Below, in pieces: positions 9,848 to 16,991 of a stretch of 36,453 nt of DNA. The stretch is taken from assembly GCA_027021385.1 (NCBI GenBank), contig JALUUL010000055.1, forward strand, positions 1 to 36,453, in the 5' to 3' direction. The notes below the pieces were generated by a model. The model worked only from the letters and a program-made list of their open reading frames with translations, was not told where the DNA came from and ran no database searches. This DNA is from Planctomycetota bacterium. Lineage in GTDB: Bacteria; Planctomycetota; UBA1135; GCA-002748355. Both the position numbers and the translations under genes were made by a program. Each line of letters starts with the position of its first letter. Positions within the stretch are counted from its first letter, which is position 1.

Positions 9848-10945
9848 TCAGCCGCCTTGCTTCCGGCGGCCTTCGTGCTCCTCTTCCTCCTCACCTTCCT
9901 CGTCGCTGTCCCCGATCTTCGACTCCAGCTTCTCGATCACGGGCTTCAGGTAGCGGCCATACATCGGGACCTTCTTCCGGAAGCTCTCGAGGGTATCGAG
10001 GACCTTTTCCCGAAACTTCGCGTCTCCGCTTTCGAGAGCCGCGCTTCCGAGCTGCACCATGTATCCGATCCCGGACCTGTCGCTCGGGACCATTCCCTTC
10101 CGGAACAGATCCACGACGGTCTCCCGGTAGGCCTTCATGATCTCCGTCCGCGGCTTCCCGCGGAGGGCCCGGAGCCTCCGGTTCAGCTCCCCGGCTACCT
10201 CCTTGTCGACGATCTTCTGCTCGGCCTTCTCCCGATCCTCCTCGGACATCGAATCGCCGAGGGCGTCGAGGCGGTCGCGAGCGTCCTTCGGATCGAAGCC
10301 GCCCATCTCGAGATCGAGGAGCAGGAGCCGGACACGGGCTTTTCCATCGCCCTTGGCCGCGGCCTCACGGAGCCGGAGGTACTCCCGGGCCTTCTCGGCG
10401 GATTTCGTGAAACCCTCGAGCGAACGCGGCCCCCTATGCACGGCGAGGACCTTGCCCTCGGCATCCATGAACATCAGGGTCGGAAACCCTGTCCCTCCCT
10501 TCTCCTTCAGAAGGTTCGGGTAGGGCTCATCCTCGACATGCGAAGTGTTGTGCAGGAAGAGGACGTAGTCCTTGCCCCATTCGACGAAATCGTCTTTGGA
10601 GAGCACACGGCTCTCCAGCATCTTGCAGGGGCCTCACGGAGCGTAGGAACGCGTGAAGTAGGTGAAGATCATCCTGTTCGTCTTCTTCGCGAGGGCGCGC
10701 GCCTTGTCGTAGTCCGTGATCCAGCCTCCCTTCGCGATCCATTCCAGTGCGAGCTTCTTCTCGCGGCGCTTGATCAACTCCTCCTGGCTCGGCACCGAGC
10801 GCTTCTGCGGCGTCACCTTCCGCATCTTCGCTGCCGCGGGGGCCCGTCTCTTCGAGACTCCCTGGGCCGGAAGGAGAGGTGCCCCGCAAAGTGCGAGGAC
10901 CGATCCGGCCGCCAGGATCCCGGGAAGGATGGTCGAGTTCTTCAT
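9848..10945 (-). CDS. Exported thioredoxin-like selenoprotein with UGPC motif (TGA at 10634-10636 read as Sec104)
   Basis: Two open frames in the same phase are separated only by one TGA (10636-10634). Read through, they give a 365-residue protein starting at ATG 10945, which has a strong ribosome binding site (GAGGAG, 5 bases upstream). Residues 1-29 are a signal peptide, followed by a basic linker. A thioredoxin fold begins near residue 67 (ALEWIAKGGWITDYDKA, FTYFTRSYAP). The TGA falls exactly at the first position of the redox motif, giving SYAP-U-GPCK. The fold continues with KDDFVEWGKDYVLF and the cis-proline loop GGTGFPTLMF. The remaining ~150 residues are helical and charged, with an acidic C-terminal tail. 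Without readthrough, the first part lacks the active site and the second lacks export and a start with a ribosome binding site. A bSECIS-like hairpin follows the TGA. The role is presumably thiol-disulfide or peroxide chemistry in the periplasm. Confidence 0.85.
10597..10617 (-). promoter_or_regulatory. Candidate bacterial SECIS hairpin
   Basis: In the mRNA sense the sequence is UGGAGAGC, loop CGUGU, GCUCUCCA: a perfect 8-bp stem with a 5-base loop. The stem starts 16 bases after the UGA and the apical loop 24 bases after it. Bacterial SECIS elements lie within the coding sequence just after the UGA, with the loop about 16-37 bases away and a G among its first two bases. This hairpin meets all of these. 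It is the main support for Sec decoding at 10634-10636. Confidence 0.8.
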
Positions 10946-11113
10946 GCAATCTCCTCTAGATCGAATCGAATGTGAGGATCGGATCCTCCTGGAAGAACGC
11001 CTCCTTTGCCAGGGCGTCTTCTCTCTTCGAGGAGGATTTCCCCCTGGAGGCGGCCCTCGGGGGGGGATAGAACGGCGGGCCTTCATGGAACGCGGATCGG
11101 AGTTCGGCGCAGG

Positions 11114-13372
11114 ATGAGGGTCGTCAGTATCGGCGGAGGGCCCGCGGGCCTCTACGCCTGTCTTCTGCTCAAGAAGAGATGGCCGGACGCGGAGATCCGA
11201 CTCCATGAACGGAACCGTCACGACGACACCTTCGGCTGGGGAGTCGTCTTCTCCGACGAGACGCTCGAGAATTTCGAGGCGGCCGATCCGGAGACCTACG
11301 CGGAGATCCGGGCCCGCATGATCCACTGGGACGCGATCGAAACCCACTTCGCGGGGACGACGAGGGTCTCGACCGGGCACGGCTTCTCCGGCCTCTCGAG
11401 AAAACGACTCCTCCTGATCCTCCAGGAACGCTGCCGGGAACTCGGAGTCGAACTCGTGTTCGAGTCCGAGATCGACCGGATCGAGGATGTCGGGGAAGCG
11501 GATCTCGTCCTCGGAGCGGACGGGATCAACTCCAGGGTGCGCGAAATCCACGCCGAGGTCTTCCGCCCGAGCCTCGACTGGCGGAAGTGCAAGTTCGCCT
11601 GGTTCGGAACCGATTTCCGCCTGGAAAGGTTCACGTTCCACTTCAAGGAGAACGAACACGGCCTCTTCCAGGTCCATGCCTACCCCTTCGAGGAGGGCAT
11701 GAGCACCTGGATCGTCGAGTGCAGGGAGGAGACCTGGAAGCGAGCGGGCCTCGATCGCGCGGGCGAGGAGGAATCGGTCGCGTACTGCAAGGAGCTGTTC
11801 GAGGAGGAACTCCGGGGACACGACCTCCTCACGAACCGCTCGGTCTGGCGCACCTTCCCGACGGTCCGGAACGAACGCTGGCACCACGGCAATCTCGTAC
11901 TTCTCGGAGACGCCGCCCACACCGCCCATTTCTCGATCGGATCCGGCACCAAGCTCGCGATGGAGGACGCGATCGCCCTCGACGCCGCCCTGGCCCGCCT
12001 CGGGGAGACGGGGATCGAGGAGGCCCTGGCGGCCTACCAGGAATCCCGCCGGATCGACGCCCTCAAGCTGCAGAAGACCGCCCAGACCAGCCTCGAGTGG
12101 TTCGAGAACTCTGCCCGCTATCTCCGGCAGGATCCCGTGACCTTCAACTTCAACCTGATGACCCGGAGCAAGAGGATCACCTACGACAACCTCTCCCTCA
12201 GGGATCCGGATCTCGTCACGGAGGTCCGCCGGCGCTTCGCCGAGGCGGCGGGTCTCGTCCCCGGGGACGGGGAGGAACCTCCTCCCCCGATCTTCGTCCC
12301 CTTCGAGTTCGGAGGGCTCCGTGTCGAGAACCGAATCGTCGTGTCGCCGATGTGCATGTATTCGGCGGAGGAGGGGAAGGTCGGGGACTGGCATCTCGTC
12401 CACCTGGGAAGCCGCGCGATCGGCGGCGCCGGTCTCGTCATGACCGAGATGACCGACGTCGAACCCGAGGGGAGGATCACGAGGGGTTGCGCGGGCCTCT
12501 GGACGGACGAGCATCGCGAAGCATGGGCGCGCATCGTCGATTTCGTGCACGCGCATACGAGGGCCAAGATCGGGATCCAGCTCGCCCACGCCGGCCGGAA
12601 GGGTTCGATGCGCCACGGTTGGGATTTCCGGGACCGGCCGGCTCCCCCCGCAGAGGGGGGATGGCGGACCCTGGCGCCTTCCCCCCTCCCCTTCGAGAAG
12701 GGCTGGCCCGTTCCGAAGGAAATGGACGAGACCGACATGGCGCGCGTCCGCGAGGCCTTCGTCCGCGCGGCCGCCCGGGCCGCCGAAGCCGGCTTCGACC
12801 TCTGCGAACTCCACATGGCGCACGGCTATCTCCTTTCGAGCTTCCTCTCGCCCCTCTCCAATCGACGGAGCGATCGCTATGGAGGGAGCCTGGAGAACCG
12901 GATGCGGTGGCCCCTCGAGGTCTACGAGGCCGTCCGGAAGACCTGGCCCGAAGACCGGCCGCTGACCGTGAGGATCTCCGCCACGGACTGGATGGAGCCC
13001 GAGGGCTTCACCTGCGAGGAAGCCGTGATCTTCGCCGGGGAACTGAAGGAGCGCGGATGTCCGTTGATCGACGTATCGACCGCGGGAAACGATCCGGGAT
13101 CCGTCCCCGAATACGGGAGGATGTACCAGGTCCCCTTCGCCGAACGGATCCGCCACGAGGCCGGGATCCCGGTCATGGCCGTCGGCGCCATCCTCGGGAC
13201 CGATCACGGCAACACGATCCTGGCGGCGGGCCGGGCGGACCTCGTCTGCATGGCCCGCCCCCACCTCGGGAACCCCTATCTCGGCCTCCACGCCGCCGCC
13301 CGCTACGGCCTCGGAGCATCCCTCTGGCCTCCCCAGTATCTCGCGGGGCTGGAGCGCCCCGACCTGTCCTGA
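11114..13372 (+). CDS. FAD monooxygenase fused to Old Yellow Enzyme: 2-aminobenzoyl-CoA monooxygenase/reductase or salicylyl-CoA 5-hydroxylase type
   Basis: A 752-residue two-domain flavoprotein. Residues 1 to about 385 are a class A FAD monooxygenase: dinucleotide motif GGGPAG (7-12), the LGADGINSRVR motif, and GDAAHT near residue 270. From about residue 394 it is an Old Yellow Enzyme/NADH:flavin oxidoreductase barrel (VSPMCMYS, IQLAHAGRKG, HMAHGYLLSSFLSP, NRRSDRYGGSLENR). This fusion is known from 2-aminobenzoyl-CoA monooxygenase/reductase, which hydroxylates and then reduces the ring of anthraniloyl-CoA, and from proteins annotated as salicylyl-CoA 5-hydroxylase. Both act on CoA esters of substituted benzoates, which fits the box/bcr surroundings. 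ATG 11114 is chosen because the dinucleotide fold begins right after it. The gene is divergent from the selenoprotein across 168 bases that must hold both promoters. Which substrate is used cannot be read from sequence. Confidence 0.88.
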   Translation: MRVVSIGGGPAGLYACLLLKKRWPDAEIRLHERNRHDDTFGWGVVFSDETLENFEAADPETYAEIRARMIHWDAIETHFAGTTRVSTGHGFSGLSRKRLLLILQERCRELGVELVFESEIDRIEDVGEADLVLGADGINSRVREIHAEVFRPSLDWRKCKFAWFGTDFRLERFTFHFKENEHGLFQVHAYPFEEGMSTWIVECREETWKRAGLDRAGEEESVAYCKELFEEELRGHDLLTNRSVWRTFPTVRNERWHHGNLVLLGDAAHTAHFSIGSGTKLAMEDAIALDAALARLGETGIEEALAAYQESRRIDALKLQKTAQTSLEWFENSARYLRQDPVTFNFNLMTRSKRITYDNLSLRDPDLVTEVRRRFAEAAGLVPGDGEEPPPPIFVPFEFGGLRVENRIVVSPMCMYSAEEGKVGDWHLVHLGSRAIGGAGLVMTEMTDVEPEGRITRGCAGLWTDEHREAWARIVDFVHAHTRAKIGIQLAHAGRKGSMRHGWDFRDRPAPPAEGGWRTLAPSPLPFEKGWPVPKEMDETDMARVREAFVRAAARAAEAGFDLCELHMAHGYLLSSFLSPLSNRRSDRYGGSLENRMRWPLEVYEAVRKTWPEDRPLTVRISATDWMEPEGFTCEEAVIFAGELKERGCPLIDVSTAGNDPGSVPEYGRMYQVPFAERIRHEAGIPVMAVGAILGTDHGNTILAAGRADLVCMARPHLGNPYLGLHAAARYGLGASLWPPQYLAGLERPDLS

Positions 13373-13444
13373 AGCCCGCTCCCGGCCCGCGGAGCTTGCC
13401 GGGATCCCTCGCCTCCCCCTATCCTTCCCGGCACGGAGGGCCCC

Positions 13445-13870
13445 CTGCTGATCGTCACCGATAGAATCCGCATCCCCTTGCGGGAACTCGAATTCCGTTT
13501 CGTGAGAAGCTCCGGGCCCGGCGGCCAGAACGTGAACAAGGTCGCGACCAAGGCCCTTCTGCGCTGGAAGGTCGCGGAAAGCCCTTCCCTTTCCGCCGCG
13601 GTCAGGAAGAGGTTCCTCGAGCGCTTCGGCCGGCGGATCGACAAGGCCGGAATCCTCGAACTCAGGAGCCAGCGCTTCCGCGACCGTGGCCGGAACGTCG
13701 CCGACTGCCTCGAACGCCTGCGCGCGATGCTCCTCGAGGTCGCCACGCCTCCGAAGAAGCGCGTTCCGACACGCCCGACGCGGGGCTCCCAGGAGCGGCG
13801 CCTCCAGGGGAAACAGAAGCGGTCCCGAATCAAGAAACTGCGCCGCCGGCCGGGGAGCGAGGACGCATGA
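13445..13870 (+). CDS. arfB: ArfB-type peptidyl-tRNA hydrolase (ribosome rescue), apparent CTG start
   Basis: A class-I release-factor-like protein of about 141 residues that hydrolyses peptidyl-tRNA on stalled ribosomes. It has the catalytic GGQ in SSGPGGQNVNK (residues 26-28, as in E. coli ArfB) and the basic C-terminal tail (RLQGKQKRSRIKKLRRR) that enters the mRNA channel. The start is unusual. The conserved N-terminal strand is encoded upstream of the first TTG (13478), and no ATG, GTG or TTG occurs in frame between the preceding gene's stop (13370-13372) and that TTG. Two CTG codons at 13445 and 13448 follow GGAGGG (13435-13440) at normal spacing. CTG 13445 gives exactly the family's usual N-terminal length. 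The stop overlaps the next start (ATGA). Confidence 0.85.
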   Translation: MLIVTDRIRIPLRELEFRFVRSSGPGGQNVNKVATKALLRWKVAESPSLSAAVRKRFLERFGRRIDKAGILELRSQRFRDRGRNVADCLERLRAMLLEVATPPKKRVPTRPTRGSQERRLQGKQKRSRIKKLRRRPGSEDA

Positions 13871-16551
13871 AGAACCTCGAACGCAACCTCGGGCTCTGGT
13901 CGGTGATCGCGATCAGCATCTCGGCGATGCTGGGCAGCGGGATCTTCGTCCTGCCGGGCCTCGCCTTCGCCAAGACGGGGCCGTCGGTATGGATGGCCTA
14001 CCTCGGCGCCGCGGTCTGCGTCCTCCCCGCTGCCCTCTCGAAGGCCGAACTCGCGACGGCGATGCCGACCTCGGGGGGAACCTACGTCTACATCGACCGC
14101 ACCTTCGGCCCCCTGGCCGGAACGATCGCGGGACTCGCCCTCTGGCTCTCCCTCCTGCTGAAGAGCGCATTCGCCCTGATCGGGTTCGGAACCTATCTCG
14201 AGGTCGTGGCTGGCCACCTTCCGTTGAAGGCGGTCGCCCTCGCCCTCCTCGCGGGGATCCTGCTCCTGAACATCTTCGGCGCGAAGAAGGTCGGAAAGGT
14301 CCAACTCTATTCGGTGGGGATCAGCATCGGATGCCTGTTCCTCCTATTCCTCTTCGGGATCCCGAAGATGTCGCTCGAGAGGCTCTCGGATCCTTTCGAG
14401 CACGGGCTCTCCGGCTACATCGCCGCGATGGCCTTCGTCTTCGTCTCCTTCGCGGGCGTGACCAAGGTCGCGGCGGTGGCGGAGGAGGTCTCCGAACCCG
14501 AGCGAAACCTCCCTCGGGGCATCCTCCTCTCGCTCGTGATCGTCGCGACGATCTACGCGGTCATCGTCCTGACGATGGCGGCGATCCTCCCGCACGAAGC
14601 CCTGAAGACGGACCTCCACCCGGTCTGGACCCTCGCCCGGGCCGTGGCCGGTCCGGGTCCCGCCCTCGTCGTCGCCTCGATCGCGATCCTGACGATGACG
14701 GCCATGTCCAACTCCGGGCTCCTCGCGGCCTCCCGCTTCCCCTTCGCGATGGGAAGGGAGAAGCTCCTTCCCAAGGCCCTGGGCAGGGTCCATCCTCGCT
14801 TCCTGACCCCGATTCTCAGCATCCTGCTGACCGGCGCGGTCATGGCGATCGCGATCCTCTTCCTCGACGTCGAAAAGCTCGCGAAGCTCGCGAGCGCGGC
14901 GATGATCTTCCTCTACTCGGCCGAGAACCTCGTCGTCATCGTCCTCCGGGAGAGCGGCGTGCAGTGGTATCGACCGAGCTTCCGGTCCCCGTTCTTCCCG
15001 GCGATCCAGATCTTCGGCATCCTCTCGGGGCTCGGTCTCCTCCTGATGCTCGGTCTCTCGGGCATCTTCGTCCTCGTCGGCTGCTCCCTCGGGGGTCTAG
15101 TTCTCTTCTGGACCTACGGAAGGAACCGCGTCGACCGCAGGGGAGTCGTCGGAAGGATGGGCCGGCGCCTCGACCTCCTGCTCGAGGGCGGGGAGGAGGA
15201 CGACGGCTTCCAGGCCTCCTGGGTCGAGGAGGCCGAGGTCATCATCGGCCTCTACGGCCAGGAGCGATCCCCCGAGATGCTCGCGGAGGTCGGAACGACC
15301 CTCTGTCCGGACCTCCCCGCGCACGTCGTGCACTTCACGGCGATCCCCGAGCAGAGCAGCCTCGAGGCCGCCCTGATCCAGGCCCCCCTCGTCAGGAGCC
15401 TGAAACGACGCCTGATCGCGATGGCCGAGGAGGAGGGTGTCGAGATCCGCTTCCACGCGGTCGTCACGAGGGACGTCCTGGCGACCCTGCACCGCATCAG
15501 CACCTCCTCCGCGAGCCGATGGATCGTCCTCGGGTGGAAGGACTTCCGCCTCTACAACCCCTTCGGCTGGCTCGTCAATCACCTGTCCTGCAACCTGGCC
15601 CTCTTCCGCGACACCGGGGTCCGCTACATCCGCAAGATCCTCGTCCTCGCCGAACCGGGACCGAACGACGCCCTCGTCGTGCATACGGCCGACCACCTCG
15701 CCGACCTCTTCAAGGCCGAACTGGTCTTCATCGCCCTCGTCCCCCCGGACGCCCCCGCCCCCCTCGTCCAGTCCAAGGTGGACTACGTCGACCAGTGCCG
15801 CCATCTCTGCCGTTCCCAGAGCGAGATCCTCGTCCTCCGCGGGAAACGGGGCGAGAAGGTCATCCCCCCGATCACCGACGACTTCGATCTCCTCGTGACC
15901 GGCATGACCGCCCTCTCTCCGCTGCACAGCCTCTTCCTCCCCTCGGACAAGGATCGCCTCTGCGCGAGGTCCAAGTGCTCGGTCCTGCTCCTGAAGACCC
16001 CGCGGACCCTCGTCTCGAAGACGTACAGCAAGCGCGCCGGAATCCCGGGAGGGGTCTCCGCGGCCGATCGCCCCCCCCTGAACGAAAGGACCGTCCGGCT
16101 CGACCTCGAGATCGACTCCAAGGAGGAGGCCTTCTCGCGGATCGCCGGGACCTTCGCCGCCGCCCTCGATCGCAAGACCGAGATCGTCGAGGTCACCCGG
16201 ACGATCGAGACCGCGTTGTGGGAGCGGGAGCGGAGCCAGAACACGGCGGTCGGCATGGGCCTGGCGATGCCGCACGCCACGGTGGACGATCTCGAACGGA
16301 CGTACCTCGGAGTGTTCCGCCTCAAGAAGCCGATCGACTACCAGGCCCCGGACGGAGGCCGGGTCGACGTTCTCTTCGTCACGGTCGGACCGCCCTCCGA
16401 CCGCCAGACCCATCTCTTCCTGCTCGCCTCGCTCTCCCGGAAGGTCCTGCGGGAAGGACTCCTCGAGGAGATCCGCGGGGCCAGCGCAGCGGAAGAGGTC
16501 GTCACGCTGCTCGCGTCGCCTCCGGAAGGAGGCGCGGAGGAAGCCTCATGA
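13867..16551 (+). CDS. APC-family permease fused to two universal-stress-protein domains and a PTS EIIA domain
   Basis: An 894-residue protein. Residues 1 to about 425 are an amino acid/polyamine/organocation permease with about twelve membrane segments, including the family signature near the N-terminus (SAMLGSGIFVLPG). About 450-560 and 590-710 resemble universal stress protein (UspA) domains. The last ~145 residues resemble a fructose/PtsN-type PTS EIIA domain with the phospho-acceptor His803 in AMPHATV. The soluble parts probably regulate transport in response to nucleotide or PTS phosphorylation state. The substrate is unknown; amino acids are most likely by family. It overlaps arfB upstream and the thioesterase downstream by four bases each, so the three are translationally coupled. 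Confidence 0.85.
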   Translation: MKNLERNLGLWSVIAISISAMLGSGIFVLPGLAFAKTGPSVWMAYLGAAVCVLPAALSKAELATAMPTSGGTYVYIDRTFGPLAGTIAGLALWLSLLLKSAFALIGFGTYLEVVAGHLPLKAVALALLAGILLLNIFGAKKVGKVQLYSVGISIGCLFLLFLFGIPKMSLERLSDPFEHGLSGYIAAMAFVFVSFAGVTKVAAVAEEVSEPERNLPRGILLSLVIVATIYAVIVLTMAAILPHEALKTDLHPVWTLARAVAGPGPALVVASIAILTMTAMSNSGLLAASRFPFAMGREKLLPKALGRVHPRFLTPILSILLTGAVMAIAILFLDVEKLAKLASAAMIFLYSAENLVVIVLRESGVQWYRPSFRSPFFPAIQIFGILSGLGLLLMLGLSGIFVLVGCSLGGLVLFWTYGRNRVDRRGVVGRMGRRLDLLLEGGEEDDGFQASWVEEAEVIIGLYGQERSPEMLAEVGTTLCPDLPAHVVHFTAIPEQSSLEAALIQAPLVRSLKRRLIAMAEEEGVEIRFHAVVTRDVLATLHRISTSSASRWIVLGWKDFRLYNPFGWLVNHLSCNLALFRDTGVRYIRKILVLAEPGPNDALVVHTADHLADLFKAELVFIALVPPDAPAPLVQSKVDYVDQCRHLCRSQSEILVLRGKRGEKVIPPITDDFDLLVTGMTALSPLHSLFLPSDKDRLCARSKCSVLLLKTPRTLVSKTYSKRAGIPGGVSAADRPPLNERTVRLDLEIDSKEEAFSRIAGTFAAALDRKTEIVEVTRTIETALWERERSQNTAVGMGLAMPHATVDDLERTYLGVFRLKKPIDYQAPDGGRVDVLFVTVGPPSDRQTHLFLLASLSRKVLREGLLEEIRGASAAEEVVTLLASPPEGGAEEAS

Positions 16552-16991
16552 TCTTCTCCAAGAAAATCCGCTACCGATTCGGAGACATCGACGACGCGGG
16601 GATCGCCTACTACCCGTCCTTCTTCCACTATTTCCATTGCCACTTCGAGGACTGGTGGAGCGACGCCTTCGGCATCAAGTACGCGGAGGTCCTCCACGAC
16701 CGGAACTTCGGCCTCCCCGCCGTCCGTATCGAGACCGATTTCTATCGCCCCATCCGCTATGGAGACGAACCGAGGATCCATCTCGCCGTCCTCGACATCG
16801 GGAACCGGTCCGTCGAACTCGGTTTCTGGATGACCGACGAGGAGGATCGACTCCTCTGCCGGGCCCGGATCCGCACGGTCGCCGCGGACATGCGGACGAA
16901 AAACAAGCGGGACCTTCCCCCCGAATGGAGGGAAGCCTTCCGGAGGTTCCTGATCCCGGAAGAATCCTTTCCGGACGGGAGGAAGGAATGA
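16548..16991 (+). CDS. Hotdog-fold acyl-CoA thioesterase, 4-hydroxybenzoyl-CoA thioesterase type
   Basis: A 147-residue single hotdog domain. The N-terminal motif RFGDIDDAGIAYYPSFFHYF closely follows the Pseudomonas-type 4HBT/YbgC signature, with Asp15 at the catalytic aspartate position. These enzymes hydrolyse aromatic or short acyl-CoA thioesters in the cytoplasm. With benzoyl-CoA genes on both sides, a housekeeping role in releasing CoA from dead-end aromatic thioesters is attractive but is inference. The start overlaps the permease stop by four bases, and its own stop overlaps the next start in the same way. Confidence 0.85.
   Translation: MIFSKKIRYRFGDIDDAGIAYYPSFFHYFHCHFEDWWSDAFGIKYAEVLHDRNFGLPAVRIETDFYRPIRYGDEPRIHLAVLDIGNRSVELGFWMTDEEDRLLCRARIRTVAADMRTKNKRDLPPEWREAFRRFLIPEESFPDGRKE

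Noticed and set aside
9848..10945. Reading the TGA-split thioredoxin gene as a simple pseudogene or sequencing error
   Set aside because: The stop is a TGA exactly at the redox Cys position, both halves keep normal coding character, and a SECIS-like hairpin follows. An error cannot be excluded but is the less economical reading.
10634..13291. A 2.6-kb open frame on the minus strand opposite the monooxygenase/OYE gene
   Set aside because: Only its last 103 codons (from ATG 10945) are real; they encode the N-terminus of the selenoprotein. The rest is an antisense shadow of the well-recognised gene at 11114-13372.
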